From NCBI RefSeq assembly GCF_015644585.1, contig NZ_JADOBI010000004.1:1-64000 (forward strand): DNA of 64,000 bases, in the 5' to 3' direction. Of the stretch, positions 19,620 to 30,670 are shown one piece after another (within the stretch, counting starts at the first letter, position 1; every line of letters starts with the position of its first letter). The position numbers and the translations under genes are program-made. The stretch is from Rahnella laticis (lineage in GTDB: Bacteria > Pseudomonadota > Gammaproteobacteria > Enterobacterales > Enterobacteriaceae). The notes beneath the pieces are model-generated. The model was not told the origin of the DNA and did no database searches. It saw only the letters and a list, made by a program, of their open reading frames with translations.

Positions 19620-20855
19620 TTAGTGTTTCAGCGCTTCTTTCGCCGTTAACTCGGCGATACGCATGATCACGGATACCGCTTTTTCCATGCCTTCCAGCGT
19701 CACAAACTCATGTTTACCGTGGAAGTTATAGCCGCCGGTGAAAATGTTCGGGCACGGTAAGCCGCGGAAAGATAACTGCGCGCCGTCGGTGCCACCGCGG
19801 ATTGGCTTCATGATCGGCTCAATATCGCAGTCTTTCATCGCCTGCTGCGCCAGCGCAATAATGTGCGGATGCTGGGCCACTTTCTCGCGCATGTTGTAAT
19901 AGTGATCGTCCAGCGTCACTTCGATATAACAATCACGGTGCAGGCCTTTGCCCACGACGTGCGCAATATCGATAATTTTCTGTTTGCGGGCTTCGAACTG
20001 CGTTTTGTCGAAATCACGGATGATGTAGTGCATTTCCGCGCGTTCAACGTTGCCCTTGATGGTGGTCAGGTGATAGAAACCTTCGTAACCGTCAGTATGT
20101 TCAGGCGTTTCTTCCACCGGCAGTTCATTGTGGAAACGCGTCGCCAGCGACAGCGCATTGACCATCACGCCTTTCGCGCTGCCAGGGTGAACGTTATTGC
20201 CGACAATCTTAATGGTCGCCGAAGCGGCATTAAAGTTCTCAAACTCCAGCTCACCCACGCCCCCGCCGTCCACGGTATACGCCCATTCCGCGCCAAAGGC
20301 CGGAATATCAAAACTCTGCGCGCCCTTGCCGATTTCTTCATCCGGCGTAAAGGCAATACGCACCGGACCGTGCGCGATATTGCTGTTTTTCAGCCGCACC
20401 ATCGCGGTAATAATTTCGGCAATGCCAGACTTATCGTCAGACCCCAGCAGCGTTTTGCCATCGGTGGTAATGATCGTATGGCCAAGCAACTGATGCAGAA
20501 CCGGGAACATCACCGGAGATAAAATTTCATCGCCATTTCCCAGCGCAATATCGCCACCACGGTAATTTTCCACAATCTGCGGATTAACGTGTTTCGCGGT
20601 GAAATCGGGGGCGGTATCCAGATGAGAGATGAAGCCAATGACCGGCACTTTCCAGGCCACATTGCCCGGTAATGTCGCCATCACACAGCCTTTATCGCTG
20701 AGCGTAACTTGTGAAAATCCCAGTTCAGTCAGTTCATTACGCAGTGCCTGCGCCAGCTTCAGCTGACCGTCGGTGCTCGGCGTATGTTTAACATTGGGCT
20801 TAGATTGGGTATCGAAAGAAACATAATTCAGAAAACGATCAAGCAACTTATCCAT
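19620..20855 (-). CDS. pepT: Peptidase T (tripeptide aminopeptidase)
   Basis: The 411-residue cytosolic M20 metallopeptidase removes the N-terminal residue of tripeptides. Two-zinc ligands and catalytic acids are visible: [24 protein letters not shown], and a C-terminal His in [19 protein letters not shown] is the conserved substrate loop. The start follows AGAGGATACC. Unlike E. coli, no potABCD lies beside it; cobB is the next gene upstream. Confidence 0.97.
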   Translation of the reverse strand: MDKLLDRFLNYVSFDTQSKPNVKHTPSTDGQLKLAQALRNELTELGFSQVTLSDKGCVMATLPGNVAWKVPVIGFISHLDTAPDFTAKHVNPQIVENYRGGDIALGNGDEILSPVMFPVLHQLLGHTIITTDGKTLLGSDDKSGIAEIITAMVRLKNSNIAHGPVRIAFTPDEEIGKGAQSFDIPAFGAEWAYTVDGGGVGELEFENFNAASATIKIVGNNVHPGSAKGVMVNALSLATRFHNELPVEETPEHTDGYEGFYHLTTIKGNVERAEMHYIIRDFDKTQFEARKQKIIDIAHVVGKGLHRDCYIEVTLDDHYYNMREKVAQHPHIIALAQQAMKDCDIEPIMKPIRGGTDGAQLSFRGLPCPNIFTGGYNFHGKHEFVTLEGMEKAVSVIMRIAELTAKEALKH

Positions 20856-21003
20856 ATAGGTATCCTCTGGCGGCTGGGTTTTATTATGCGCAGCATGAAA
20901 ACCGTGAATATTGCGTCAGGTCATTTTTCACCAAGTTTAACGGGATAACTCTTCGGGGCGGGCGCAATTTTAGCGATAAAGATGAATAACGCTTAAGTTA
21001 CCA

Positions 21004-21070
21004 GCGTTGCAACTGGCGATGAACTCCCGATGAATATGGGAAACAGGCATCGCCAGTTCGGCTGCAACGT
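21004..21070. repeat. Long imperfect inverted repeat between pepT and cobB
   Basis: GCGTTGCAACTGGCGATG (21004-21021) is the near-perfect inverse of 21048-21070, which carries CATCGCCAGTT, four extra bases, then TGCAACGT. The 26-base centre contains a further CCC/GGG pairing. No T-tract follows on either strand, so it is not an ordinary intrinsic terminator for cobB. It may be a degenerate small repeat element or a processed RNA hairpin. Confidence 0.6.
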
Positions 21071-21084
21071 CAGGTCTGGCGGGT

Positions 21085-21915
21085 TTATTGCCAAGCTTCA
21101 TCTTTTTTGGTCAGGAATTTATGCACAAATTCGGGCACCACTTCACTTGCCAGCCCGTAATGCTTCATGTCGAATTCGCTTTCAACCTGGCTCGGTTCCA
21201 GATTCAGCTCAACGGCACAGGCACCGCCAATCCGTGCTTCATGTACAAATCCGGCAGCCGGATAAACATGCCCGGACGTACCGATAGCCACAAAGAAATC
21301 AGCTTTTGCCAGCGCATCATAAATTTCGTCCATACCCAGCGGCATTTCGCCAAACCAGACAATGTGCGGACGCAGCGGCGCAGGAAACTGGCAGCAATGG
21401 CACCGGTCATCGACGGTTAAATCGCCCGGCCAGTCCAGAATCTGCCCTGACTGCGTGCAGCGCACTTTGAGCAATTCGCCGTGCATGTGGATCACGCGGG
21501 AGCTGCCTGCGCGTTCATGCAGGTTGTCGATATTCTGTGTCACCAGCAGAAAGTTATCGCCGAGCGCTTCTTCCAGCGTCGCCAGCGCATAGTGCGCGGC
21601 GTTCGGTTTGAGATCTTCCGACTGCAACTGGCGGCGGCGTTCATTATAAAAACGCTGCACCAGCTCCGGATCACGGCGGTACCCTTCCGGCGTCGCCACG
21701 TCTTCCACGCGGTGTTCTTCCCACAAACCATCGGCGGCGCGGAAAGTGCGGATCCCCGATTCTGCGGAAATCCCGGCACCGGTCAGCACCACCACGAACG
21801 GCTTTTTCAGCGAAGCCGCCGCCATTGAGTCACGGTGGAAAATATTCGACCGGAAACGCTGATGCCGGATACGTTTGTTTTTGCGAAACCGACACAGACG
21901 ATGACGTGTGCGCAT
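21085..21915 (-). CDS. cobB: NAD-dependent protein deacylase CobB (sirtuin)
   Basis: The 276-residue Sir2-family enzyme removes acetyl and succinyl groups from lysines, consuming NAD; acetyl-CoA synthetase is a known target. [13 protein letters not shown] and TQNIDNLHE form the NAD site, and the catalytic His is the second one in HMHGELL (His145). Cysteines in RCTQSG and CHCC are at the zinc-binding position. The long form with a strongly basic N-terminus is favoured because TAAGGAGCACTTC precedes ATG 21915. nagK, which lies between cobB and lolE in E. coli, is absent. Confidence 0.96.
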   Translation of the reverse strand: MRTRHRLCRFRKNKRIRHQRFRSNIFHRDSMAAASLKKPFVVVLTGAGISAESGIRTFRAADGLWEEHRVEDVATPEGYRRDPELVQRFYNERRRQLQSEDLKPNAAHYALATLEEALGDNFLLVTQNIDNLHERAGSSRVIHMHGELLKVRCTQSGQILDWPGDLTVDDRCHCCQFPAPLRPHIVWFGEMPLGMDEIYDALAKADFFVAIGTSGHVYPAAGFVHEARIGGACAVELNLEPSQVESEFDMKHYGLASEVVPEFVHKFLTKKDEAWQ

Positions 21916-21966
21916 GAAGTGCTCCTTACTCTCTGTGTCTGAAAGATTGTGTTGCGTAGACCATGG

Positions 21967-23217
21967 TTACTGGCCGCCGCTGAGTACGCGGGCGGGATCA
22001 ATACGGCTGGCGCGGCGTGCCGGATACCAGCTCGCCAGCAAACTCAGCACCAGCGCGGTTAACAGCACGCCTCCGACGTCCAGCCAGTGAACTTCAGAAG
22101 GCAGGAAGTCGATGAAATAAATATCCCCGGACAGGAACTGATGGCCGGTAAGTTTCTGCAAACCGTTGACGATATTGGTGAGCTGGAATGACGCAATCAC
22201 ACCAATCACCACGCCCGCGACGCTGCCGACCAGCCCCGCCAGTAAACCGTACCAGATGAAGACAGCGCGGATAAGTCCATCTTTCGCGCCCAGTGTGCGC
22301 AAAATCGCAATATCACTGCTTTTATCTTTTACCGCCATCACCAGAGTCGACACGATGTTGAAACAGGCCACGCCGATCACCAGCACCATCGCCATGTACA
22401 TAATGGCGCGGACCATCTGAATATCGCGGTACATGTAGCCGTACGTGCCAATCCAGCTACTGATGTAGACGTAAGCATGCGTGACTTCACCGGCGTCGTG
22501 CACCAGTTTTTGCGCGGCAAAGACATCATTCACTTTGATATCAATGCCCGTGACGCTGGTGCCCATATCCTGATATTGCTGCGCATCGGCCAGCGGCACC
22601 ATGCCGAGGCTGTGATCAAGCTGGCCGCTGAGTTGTAAAATCCCGGCGACCTGCAAACGGATGCGTTTTGGCTGCAACAGTTTCATTTCAGGGTCACTGT
22701 TAGGGATCATCACGGTCACCCAGTCACCCTGTTTTACTCCTACCGCATCCGCCACGCCTTTGCCGAGGATCAGCTGTTGCTGCCCGGCTTTAAAGTTTTG
22801 CCAGGCGTTATTCTGCACAAATTTCGGCGCAGCGCTGACACGCGGTTCGCTCTGCGGATCCACGCCTTTCAGCTGGATTGCACGCAGTTTTGCTCCGTGT
22901 TCAATCAGTCCGTTGAACTGAATGTACGGCGCAGCGGCCACAATACCCGGCACTTTTTCAACACGGTCGAGCACGCCCTGCCAGTCATTAAACGGCTGAT
23001 TCACCGGACGGATTTCACCGTGCGGCACGACGGCCAGCACACGCTCTTTCAGCTCGCGCTCAAAGCCGTTCATCGCACTCAGCCCGACGATCAGCACCGC
23101 CACGCCCAGCGCGATACCCAACGTTGAAATCACTGAAATCAGTGAAACCATGCCGCTGCGACGACGGCCACGACTGAACCGCAGGCCAATCGTTAAAGAA
23201 AATGGAATGCCTGACAT
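21967..23217 (-). CDS. lolE: Lipoprotein-releasing ABC transporter permease LolE
   Basis: The 416-residue inner-membrane protein is part of LolCDE, which extracts outer-membrane lipoproteins and hands them to LolA. It has one N-terminal membrane span (about 24-46), a large periplasmic domain, and three C-terminal spans within the FtsX-like permease domain, ending [20 protein letters not shown]. Its start overlaps the lolD stop codon by one base. It is the last gene of lolC-lolD-lolE. Confidence 0.97.
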   Translation of the reverse strand: MSGIPFSLTIGLRFSRGRRRSGMVSLISVISTLGIALGVAVLIVGLSAMNGFERELKERVLAVVPHGEIRPVNQPFNDWQGVLDRVEKVPGIVAAAPYIQFNGLIEHGAKLRAIQLKGVDPQSEPRVSAAPKFVQNNAWQNFKAGQQQLILGKGVADAVGVKQGDWVTVMIPNSDPEMKLLQPKRIRLQVAGILQLSGQLDHSLGMVPLADAQQYQDMGTSVTGIDIKVNDVFAAQKLVHDAGEVTHAYVYISSWIGTYGYMYRDIQMVRAIMYMAMVLVIGVACFNIVSTLVMAVKDKSSDIAILRTLGAKDGLIRAVFIWYGLLAGLVGSVAGVVIGVIASFQLTNIVNGLQKLTGHQFLSGDIYFIDFLPSEVHWLDVGGVLLTALVLSLLASWYPARRASRIDPARVLSGGQ

Positions 23218-23921
23218 TACTTCGCTCCCAGCAACATCGAATCCTGCTGCAGCTTGCCGTCACGCATTTCCAGCTGACGTGTCAGACGGTTCGCCAGATG
23301 CAAATCATGCGTCACCACCAGAAATGCCGTGCCCTGACGCACATTCAGCTCGCCCAGCAGTTCAAAAATACTGTCGGCGTTGCGCTGATCCAGGTTACCG
23401 GTCGGTTCATCCGCCAGCACCAGAGAAGGATTATTGACCAGCGCACGGGCAATCGCCACACGCTGACGTTCGCCGCCGGAAAGCTCAGAAGGACGGTGAT
23501 TGCTGCGATGTTGTAAACCCACTGCTTCCAGCATCGCCATTGCGCGCTCCTGCACTTCAGCAGATTTCTTTTTGCCGATCAGCAGCGGCATCGCCACGTT
23601 TTCCAGCGCGGTGAAGTCCGGCAGCAAATGGTGGAACTGATAAATGAAGCCCAGTTCGCGGTTACGCAGTTCTGATTTCACCGAAGAAGACATCGCGTTC
23701 AGCGACTTGCCTTTAAAAATCACCTCGCCAGACGTCGGAGAATCCAGCCCCCCCAGCAAATGCAGCAGTGTACTTTTACCGGAACCGGACGTGCCGACAA
23801 TCGCCATCATCTCACCCGGCTGCATCGCGAAACTCACGTCGCGCAATACATCGGTATGCATTTTGCCTTCCTGATAAGTCTTACAGAGGTTGTCACACTG
23901 CAATAATAAAGAATTACTCAT
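23217..23921 (-). CDS. lolD: Lipoprotein-releasing ABC transporter ATPase LolD
   Basis: The 234-residue ATPase powers LolCDE. Walker A is GTSGSGKST, the Q-loop lies in [10 protein letters not shown], the signature is LSGGERQR, Walker B is [12 protein letters not shown] and the switch His is in VVTHDL. ATG 23921 ([14 protein letters not shown]) matches the E. coli start and lies within the end of lolC, an 8-bp overlap. A longer in-frame extension upstream is not supported. Confidence 0.97.
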   Translation of the reverse strand: MSNSLLLQCDNLCKTYQEGKMHTDVLRDVSFAMQPGEMMAIVGTSGSGKSTLLHLLGGLDSPTSGEVIFKGKSLNAMSSSVKSELRNRELGFIYQFHHLLPDFTALENVAMPLLIGKKKSAEVQERAMAMLEAVGLQHRSNHRPSELSGGERQRVAIARALVNNPSLVLADEPTGNLDQRNADSIFELLGELNVRQGTAFLVVTHDLHLANRLTRQLEMRDGKLQQDSMLLGAK

Positions 23922-25116
23922 AACGTAAAGCCTCTGCGGGGTGGGTGGCAGCAGCGCGCCAGGAAGGGTAAAGCGTTGACAATAAAGCGATAGCCATCGC
24001 AACAATCGCGATGACCACTACCTGTACCGGTTCAATGTCGACCGGCAGCGAACCGCCATCCAGCATCAGACCGAGGGCCGGCATAATCGAGTTGAGCTGC
24101 GTGGCGAGCAGCACGCCGAGCAAGGCACCGAGCAGTGCGCCAATGACACCGGCACTCGCGCCCTGCACCATAAACAGCGCCATAATCTGGCGGCGGCTCA
24201 GGCCCTGCGTTTGTAAAATCGCCACTTCGGCCTGTTTCTCCATCACCAGTAAACCCAGCGATGTAATAATGTTAAACGCGGCAACGGCAACGATCAGGCT
24301 GAGCAGCAAGCCCATCATATTTTTTTCCATGCGCACGGCCTGGAACAGCTCGCCGCGGCGCTCGCGCCAGTCTTTCCAGCTGGCACCGTCCGGCAGTTTT
24401 TGCTGGCTCAGGGTATCGACGTCCAGCGGTTTATCGAGGAATAAACGCCAGCCTGTGACGTTACCTTTCGGGTATAACATCAGGCGCGACGCGTCCTGAA
24501 TGTTCACCAGCATCTGGTAACCATCGACTTCACTGTTGGCGGAGAAAGTTCCGATTACGGTAAACAGGCGCTGGCTAGGCACCCGCCCGACCGGCGTGAA
24601 CTGGCTGACGCTGGTCACCATCAGACGCAGCTGATCGCCACGACGGACTTTAAGCTGTTGCGCCAGCTGGTCGCCGAGAATGATGTTGTATTTGCCCGGT
24701 TGCAGTTCCTGCTGGGCGACGCCAATCAGGTATTTCGCCAGCGGATCTTTCTGGTCAGGATCGACGCCGAGCATGACGCCCACCGCCACGCTGCCGGGGC
24801 TTTGCAGCACCACGTCACCGGTGGTCAGCGGCACGGCGCGGTTCACGCTTTTCAGCGCGGAAACCTGATCGTGGGTGATTTTCTGCGGGTCGATTGAACC
24901 GTTCGGTGCCGTGATCAGCGCCTGAGGCATCAGACCCAGAATGTTACCTTCCAGATCCTTCTCAAAACCGTTCATCACAGACAAGACGGTTACCAGCGCC
25001 ATCACCCCGAGAGTGATGCCGATGGTGGATAACCAGGAGACAAACCGCCCAAAGCGGTCCGAAGCACGCCCGCGCATGTAGCGCAGGCCTATAAATAACG
25101 CGACAGGTTGATACAT
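23914..25116 (-). CDS. lolC: Lipoprotein-releasing ABC transporter permease LolC
   Basis: The 400-residue inner-membrane subunit has the same layout as LolE: an N-terminal span, a periplasmic domain, and three C-terminal spans. LolC holds the loop that recruits LolA. ATG 25116 ([16 protein letters not shown]) matches E. coli; an upstream in-frame ATG at 25194 would add 26 unsupported residues. It heads the operon and is divergent from mfd across 239 bp that hold both promoters. E. coli has ycfT between these genes; it is missing here. Confidence 0.97.
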   Translation of the reverse strand: MYQPVALFIGLRYMRGRASDRFGRFVSWLSTIGITLGVMALVTVLSVMNGFEKDLEGNILGLMPQALITAPNGSIDPQKITHDQVSALKSVNRAVPLTTGDVVLQSPGSVAVGVMLGVDPDQKDPLAKYLIGVAQQELQPGKYNIILGDQLAQQLKVRRGDQLRLMVTSVSQFTPVGRVPSQRLFTVIGTFSANSEVDGYQMLVNIQDASRLMLYPKGNVTGWRLFLDKPLDVDTLSQQKLPDGASWKDWRERRGELFQAVRMEKNMMGLLLSLIVAVAAFNIITSLGLLVMEKQAEVAILQTQGLSRRQIMALFMVQGASAGVIGALLGALLGVLLATQLNSIMPALGLMLDGGSLPVDIEPVQVVVIAIVAMAIALLSTLYPSWRAAATHPAEALRYE

Positions 25117-25355
25117 GACTTCCGTTTTAAGTGCTTGGCCGCAAATAAGTGCATGGCGCAGACTAAAGTGATCAAGGATAATAAAGGCTAGCACCGCTTT
25201 ATGGAACCACTAACCCAAAGTAATCGGTTTAAGTTTGTGACGCCGTTGACCATTTTATACAGACAACGGGTTGACCCCGATTACCCCTGCAAAGCAAGAT
25301 ACGGTCTGCTAATTGGCCTCCGACAGCCGCCAAAAACGAGAACGCAAAACAGCCT

Positions 25356-28300
25356 ATGTCTCAAGATTATCGTTATTCGCTGCCTGAACGCCCGGGCGAT
25401 ACCCGCCAGTTAGGGCAGCTTACCGGCTCCGCCTGCGCGCTTGAATGCGCCCAAATCAGTGAACGCCACGCGGGTCCTATCCTGCTGATTGCGCCGGATA
25501 TGCAAAATGCCCTGCGCCTGCGCGATGAAATTCAACAATTTACCGATCATAAAGTCCTGAGTATTTCGGACTGGGAAACGCTGCCTTACGACAGTTTTTC
25601 ACCGCATCAGGAAATCATTTCGTCGCGCCTTTCCAGTTTGTATCAGCTTCCGACGATGGAGCGCGGCATTATCATTCTGCCGGTGAATACGCTGATGCAG
25701 CGCGTTTGTCCGCATGAGTTCCTGCACGGCCATGCGCTGGTGATGAAAAAAGGCCAGCAGCTTTCGCGTGACAAACTGCGGTCACAGCTGGAACAGGCGG
25801 GTTACCGCAGCGTTGATCAGGTGATGGAACACGGTGAGTTTGCCACCCGTGGCGCCCTGCTCGACTTATACCCGATGGGCAGCGAGGAGCCGTACCGCAT
25901 CGATTTCTTCGACGATGAAATCGACAGCCTGCGCATTTTCGACGTGGATACCCAGCGTACGCTGACCGAAGTCGACCACATTAACCTGCTGCCTGCGCAC
26001 GAATTCCCGACCGACAAAAACGCCATCGAACTGTTCCGCAGCCAGTGGCGTGAGAAGTTCGAGGTACGCCGCGACGCTGAGCACGTTTACCAGCAGGTCA
26101 GCAAAGGCACCTTCCCCGCCGGTATCGAATACTGGCAGCCGTTGTTCTTCAGCCAGCCGCTGACCACGCTGTTCAGCTATTTGCCGGAAAACACGCTGGT
26201 GCTCAATACCGGCGATCTGGAAGCCGCCGCCGAACGTTTCTGGCAGGACGCCTGCCAGCGTTATGAAAGCCGTCGCGTGGATCCGATGCGTCCGCTGCTC
26301 GAACCGGAAAATCTCTGGCTGCGCGTCGATGCGCTGCACGCCGAACTGAAAGCCTGGCCTCGCGTTCAGCTGCGTACGGATTCACTGCCGAAGAAAGCCG
26401 CCAACACCAATCTGAGCTACGAGAAACTGCCGGATTTATCCGTTCAGCCGCAAAACAAAGCGCCGATGGATAACCTGCGCCGGTTCAATGAATCTTTCGC
26501 GGGCAGCCTGGTGTTCTCGGTGGAAAGTGAAGGCCGCCGCGAAACGCTGCAAGATTTGCTGGCGCGCATCAAACTGATGCCCGCGCTGATTACCCGCATT
26601 GAAGAAGCCGAAACGGCCGGTCGCTACATCATGATCGGTGCGTGTGAACGCGGTTTTCTTGATTCAGATAAACAGCTGGCGCTGATTTGTGAAAGTGATT
26701 TGCTCGGTGAGCGTGTGGCACGTCGTCGTCAGGACACCCGCCGCTCGATTAACACCGATACGCTGATCCGCAACCTTGCAGAACTGCGCCCCGGTCAGCC
26801 GGTGGTCCACGTTGAGCACGGCGTAGGCCGTTATCTTGGCCTGACCACGCTGGAAACCGGCGGGATTACCGCTGAATACCTGATTCTGACTTATGCCGGT
26901 GAAGACAAACTTTACGTGCCGGTGTCATCCCTGCATCTGATCAGCCGTTATGCCGGAGGCGCGGATGAAAGTGCGCCGCTGCATAAACTGGGCGGTGAAG
27001 CCTGGTCGAAAGCCCGTCAGAAAGCCGCCGAGAAAGTGCGCGACGTGGCCGCCGAGCTGCTGGATATCTACGCCCAGCGCGAAGCGAAAGCCGGTTTTGC
27101 GTTTAAGCATGATAAAGAGCAGTACCAGTTGTTCTGCCAGGCATTCCCGTTTGAAACCACGCCGGATCAGGCGCAGGCCATCAACGCCGTTCTCACAGAC
27201 ATGACGCAGCCTCTCGCAATGGATCGTCTGGTGTGCGGCGACGTGGGCTTTGGTAAAACCGAAGTGGCGATGCGCGCGGCGTTTCTCGCGGTCTCCAACA
27301 ACAAACAGGTCGCGGTTCTGGTGCCGACCACGCTGCTGGCGCAACAGCATTTCGATAACTTCCGCGACCGTTTTGCCAGCTGGCCGGTGCGCATTGAAAT
27401 GATGTCCCGTTTCCGCAGCGCCAAAGAGCAAAACGCGGTGCTGGAAGATGCGGTCGAAGGCAAGGTCGATATCATCATCGGGACGCATAAATTGCTGCAA
27501 AGTGATTTGCGCTGGAAAGACCTCGGCCTGCTGATTGTCGATGAAGAACACCGCTTCGGCGTGCGTCATAAAGAGCGCATCAAAGCGATGCGTGCGGACG
27601 TCGATATTCTCACCCTTACCGCCACACCAATTCCGCGCACGCTGAATATGGCGATGAGCGGCATGCGCGATTTGTCGATTATTGCCACGCCACCGGCGCG
27701 CCGTATGGCGGTCAAAACGTTCGTGCGTGAGTACGACAGCCTGGTGGTTCGCGAGGCCATTCTGCGTGAAATCCTGCGCGGCGGGCAGGTTTACTACTTA
27801 TTCAACGATGTCGAAAATATCGAGAAAGCCACGCAGCGTCTGGCGGAACTGGTGCCCGAGGCGCGTATTGCCATCGGCCACGGCCAGATGCGCGAACGCG
27901 ACCTCGAACGCGTGATGAATGATTTCCACCATCAGCGTTTTAACGTACTAGTGTGTACCACCATCATTGAAACCGGGATCGATATTCCGACGGCGAACAC
28001 CATCATTATTGAGCGCGCGGATCACTTCGGGCTGGCGCAGTTGCACCAGCTGCGTGGCCGCGTCGGGCGTTCGCATCATCAGGCGTATGCTTATCTGCTG
28101 ACGCCGCCGCCGAAAGCGATGTCAACGGATGCGCACAAACGTCTGGAAGCCATCGCGTCGCTCGAAGACCTGGGTGCCGGTTTTGCGCTGGCAACGCACG
28201 ACCTTGAAATCCGCGGGGCCGGTGAACTGCTCGGCGAAGGCCAGAGCGGCCAGATGACCAGCATCGGTTTCTCGCTCTATATGGAACTGCTGGAAAACGC

Positions 28301-28799
28301 CGTCGAAGCGCTGAAAGAAGGCCGCGAGCCGTCGCTGGAAGATCTCACCACCAGCCAGACCGAAGTTGAAATGCGCATGCCTGCGCTGTTGCCGGAAGAT
28401 TTCATTCCTGACGTCAACACGCGTCTGTCGCTGTACAAGCGTATCGCCAGTGCCAAAACCGAAGGCGAGCTGGATGAGCTGCGTGTCGAGCTGATTGACC
28501 GGTTCGGCACGCTGCCGGACGGTGCGCGTAATCTGTTGCAGATTGCCGTACTGCGCCTGAAAGCAAAAACGCTGGGCATCAAACGTATTGAAGGCAACGA
28601 ACGTGGTGGATTCATTGAATTTGGCGATAAAAACCGTGTAGATCCTGGCTTCCTGATTGGCCTGCTGCAAAAACAGCCGCAGGTTTACCGCCTTGATGGC
28701 CCGACCAAACTGAAGTTTATGCTCGATCTCACCGACCGGCCAAAACGCCTGAAGTTTGTCGGCGACATGCTCGGGGAGTTCGCAGAGCATCTGATCTGA
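25356..28799 (+). CDS. mfd: Transcription-repair coupling factor Mfd
   Basis: The 1147-residue translocase removes RNA polymerase stalled at DNA damage and recruits UvrA. It has UvrB-like N-terminal domains (about 1-340), an RNA polymerase-interacting domain (about 480-550), a RecG-like helicase module with Walker A GDVGFGKTE (about 630) and DEEH in LLIVDEEHRFG, and a C-terminal autoinhibitory domain. Length matches E. coli (1148). It ends at a strong bidirectional terminator shared with the cytochrome gene. Confidence 0.98.
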   Translation: MSQDYRYSLPERPGDTRQLGQLTGSACALECAQISERHAGPILLIAPDMQNALRLRDEIQQFTDHKVLSISDWETLPYDSFSPHQEIISSRLSSLYQLPTMERGIIILPVNTLMQRVCPHEFLHGHALVMKKGQQLSRDKLRSQLEQAGYRSVDQVMEHGEFATRGALLDLYPMGSEEPYRIDFFDDEIDSLRIFDVDTQRTLTEVDHINLLPAHEFPTDKNAIELFRSQWREKFEVRRDAEHVYQQVSKGTFPAGIEYWQPLFFSQPLTTLFSYLPENTLVLNTGDLEAAAERFWQDACQRYESRRVDPMRPLLEPENLWLRVDALHAELKAWPRVQLRTDSLPKKAANTNLSYEKLPDLSVQPQNKAPMDNLRRFNESFAGSLVFSVESEGRRETLQDLLARIKLMPALITRIEEAETAGRYIMIGACERGFLDSDKQLALICESDLLGERVARRRQDTRRSINTDTLIRNLAELRPGQPVVHVEHGVGRYLGLTTLETGGITAEYLILTYAGEDKLYVPVSSLHLISRYAGGADESAPLHKLGGEAWSKARQKAAEKVRDVAAELLDIYAQREAKAGFAFKHDKEQYQLFCQAFPFETTPDQAQAINAVLTDMTQPLAMDRLVCGDVGFGKTEVAMRAAFLAVSNNKQVAVLVPTTLLAQQHFDNFRDRFASWPVRIEMMSRFRSAKEQNAVLEDAVEGKVDIIIGTHKLLQSDLRWKDLGLLIVDEEHRFGVRHKERIKAMRADVDILTLTATPIPRTLNMAMSGMRDLSIIATPPARRMAVKTFVREYDSLVVREAILREILRGGQVYYLFNDVENIEKATQRLAELVPEARIAIGHGQMRERDLERVMNDFHHQRFNVLVCTTIIETGIDIPTANTIIIERADHFGLAQLHQLRGRVGRSHHQAYAYLLTPPPKAMSTDAHKRLEAIASLEDLGAGFALATHDLEIRGAGELLGEGQSGQMTSIGFSLYMELLENAVEALKEGREPSLEDLTTSQTEVEMRMPALLPEDFIPDVNTRLSLYKRIASAKTEGELDELRVELIDRFGTLPDGARNLLQIAVLRLKAKTLGIKRIEGNERGGFIEFGDKNRVDPGFLIGLLQKQPQVYRLDGPTKLKFMLDLTDRPKRLKFVGDMLGEFAEHLI

Positions 28800-28812
28800 C
28801 GGCTATCGTCAT

Positions 28813-28859
28813 AAAATAAAAAGCCCGGTGAATGAAACATTCACCGGGCTTTTTATTTT
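28813..28859. terminator. Bidirectional terminator between mfd and the cytochrome c gene
   Basis: A long perfect stem, AAAGCCCGGTGAATG with CATTCACCGGGCTTT, surrounds AAA. Flanking A and T runs extend it on both sides, so it works in both directions. Confidence 0.92.
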
Positions 28860-28880
28860 ATGCTTTATCAACGCGTTAAG

Positions 28881-30122
28881 CTACGGTTTACGCAGCGACT
28901 TCACCTGCTCTGCCGTGATATCTCCCGGCAATCCGCCGAACGTTACGCGCAGGTAATTCACCATTTCGGCAATCTGCGCGTCGTTCAGGCGCTCCGCGAA
29001 GCCCGGCATCGGCTGCATGCTTTCGCCGCTAGGGAATTCCTGCGCCGGTAAGCCTTCAAGTACCGAAACAATCAGGTTACGGCCATCAGGCTGACGCAGC
29101 GTGGCGTTGTTTTGCATCGCCACGGCAACGTGCGGTTTGCCGGAACCGTCAGCCATATGACACCCGGAACACTGATCCAGATACGTGATGCGCCCGGCAT
29201 CATTGCCGCCCTGCCCGATAACCACCGGGACAGCCGCAGGCGGTTTGTCGCCCAGCAGATAAGTGACGATCGCACGGTGATCGTCTTCGGTGAGATGACG
29301 GGTGCTGAGATCGACGACTTTGTGCATTTCATCAAATGCCGATCCCTGCGGTGCAATGCCGGTGGCGAGGAAACGGCTGAGATCTGCCGGGTTCCAGCCG
29401 CGCTGCGCCAGCGCCTGCGGGGTGATGTCCGGCGCGGTGATCCGCCCCAACGTTCCGCCCTTCAGGTTGTTATCGGTATGCATCTGCCCCAGCGCACCGC
29501 GTGGCGTATGACATTCGCCGCAATGGCCGAGCACATCCGTCAGATATTGCCCGCGCTGCCAGTCAGCAGAATCGCCCTGCGAACTGGCGGGGATCGGATC
29601 GGCGGTGCGGAACAACAGGTTCCAGCCAATCATCGCCATACGCTGGTTGAACGGGAACGGCATTTCGTTTTCCGGCACCGGCTGATTCACAGCCGGACGC
29701 GTCATCAGAAATGCGTACATGTCGTCAGAATCCTTGCGGGTCACGCCTTTATACGAGGTGTAAGGCATCGCCGGATACAGATGACGCCCGCCCGGCGCAA
29801 CGCCTTGGGTCAGCGCCAGATAGAAATCATCCGACGTCCAGCGGCCGATGCCGTCATCTGCGGACGGCGTCAGGTTGCTGCCAAAGATTTTGCCGAACGG
29901 CGTTTCCAGCGGATAACCACCCGCCAGCGGTGCGCCGCCGGACGCGGTATGGCACGCGGCACAGTCGGACGCCTGAACCAGATAGCGGCCACGTTCAATC
30001 TGCGTGATGTCAGCCGTGACTTTTTGCACCGGCGCGTCCGGCGTGCGGTTTTCACGCCACCAGAGCACCGCCACGACGATGATAATCACCGCCAGCAGCA
30101 GGAAAAAAAGACGTTTTTTCAT
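28881..30122 (-). CDS. Triheme cytochrome c subunit of a molybdenum dehydrogenase
   Basis: The 413-residue protein has an N-terminal membrane anchor (about 4-22) and three c-type heme motifs: CAACH (54-58), CGECH (near 200) and CSGCH (near 318). It would face the periplasm and pass electrons from the molybdenum enzyme to the quinone pool or terminal oxidases. Its ATG overlaps the stop of the iron-sulfur gene by one base (TGATG); a GTG one codon upstream is less likely. Comparable cytochromes accompany membrane-bound aldehyde and alcohol dehydrogenases. Confidence 0.88.
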   Translation of the reverse strand: MKKRLFFLLLAVIIIVVAVLWWRENRTPDAPVQKVTADITQIERGRYLVQASDCAACHTASGGAPLAGGYPLETPFGKIFGSNLTPSADDGIGRWTSDDFYLALTQGVAPGGRHLYPAMPYTSYKGVTRKDSDDMYAFLMTRPAVNQPVPENEMPFPFNQRMAMIGWNLLFRTADPIPASSQGDSADWQRGQYLTDVLGHCGECHTPRGALGQMHTDNNLKGGTLGRITAPDITPQALAQRGWNPADLSRFLATGIAPQGSAFDEMHKVVDLSTRHLTEDDHRAIVTYLLGDKPPAAVPVVIGQGGNDAGRITYLDQCSGCHMADGSGKPHVAVAMQNNATLRQPDGRNLIVSVLEGLPAQEFPSGESMQPMPGFAERLNDAQIAEMVNYLRVTFGGLPGDITAEQVKSLRKP

Positions 30123-30670
30123 CACGCGTGCTCCCGGATCAGGCCTGGAGTTTTCATCACGACATCACGCACCGCTTCGTAATACCGCACGTAACCGGTA
30201 CAGCGGCAGATGTGATTTTCCAGCGCCGCTTCAATCGCGCCTTCCAGCTCATTCAGTGCGATTGGATTTTTTTCCAGACGCTCAAGCAGCAACGTTGCCG
30301 CATTGACAAAGCCCGGCGTGCAGTAACCGCACTGGAAACTGTAATGTTCCAGAAATGCCTGCTGAACCGGCGACAGCGTGACTTCGCCTTTGTCATCGGT
30401 TTTGGCATGTCCTTCGACGGTACGCACTTTTTTGCCGTTAAAGAAATGTGCGCCGGTAATGCAGGTCCGCACTTCTTCGCTGGTGCCGCTTTCATGATCG
30501 ACAATCGCCACGCAGGCGTGACAAATCCCCTGCCCGCAGCCGAGGCGGGAACCGGTCAGCGCCACATATTCGTGAAGAAAGTCGATCATCATCAGGCCTT
30601 CGGGAACGTCCAGCGGGCCGTAATGTTGATTGTTGATAGTCAGCTCTAAAGGCTGCGTTTTGATGCTCAT
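30122..30670 (-). CDS. [2Fe-2S] subunit of a molybdenum dehydrogenase (IorA/CoxS-like)
   Basis: The 182-residue protein carries two [2Fe-2S] clusters. The plant-ferredoxin-type N-terminal domain has CGQGICHAC, and the helical C-terminal domain has CGYC and CRC. It would relay electrons from the molybdenum cofactor in the large subunit to the cytochrome c. It has no signal peptide, so it may cross the membrane in complex with the Tat-exported large subunit. It overlaps both neighbours by 1-4 bp. Confidence 0.92.
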   Translation of the reverse strand: MSIKTQPLELTINNQHYGPLDVPEGLMMIDFLHEYVALTGSRLGCGQGICHACVAIVDHESGTSEEVRTCITGAHFFNGKKVRTVEGHAKTDDKGEVTLSPVQQAFLEHYSFQCGYCTPGFVNAATLLLERLEKNPIALNELEGAIEAALENHICRCTGYVRYYEAVRDVVMKTPGLIREHA

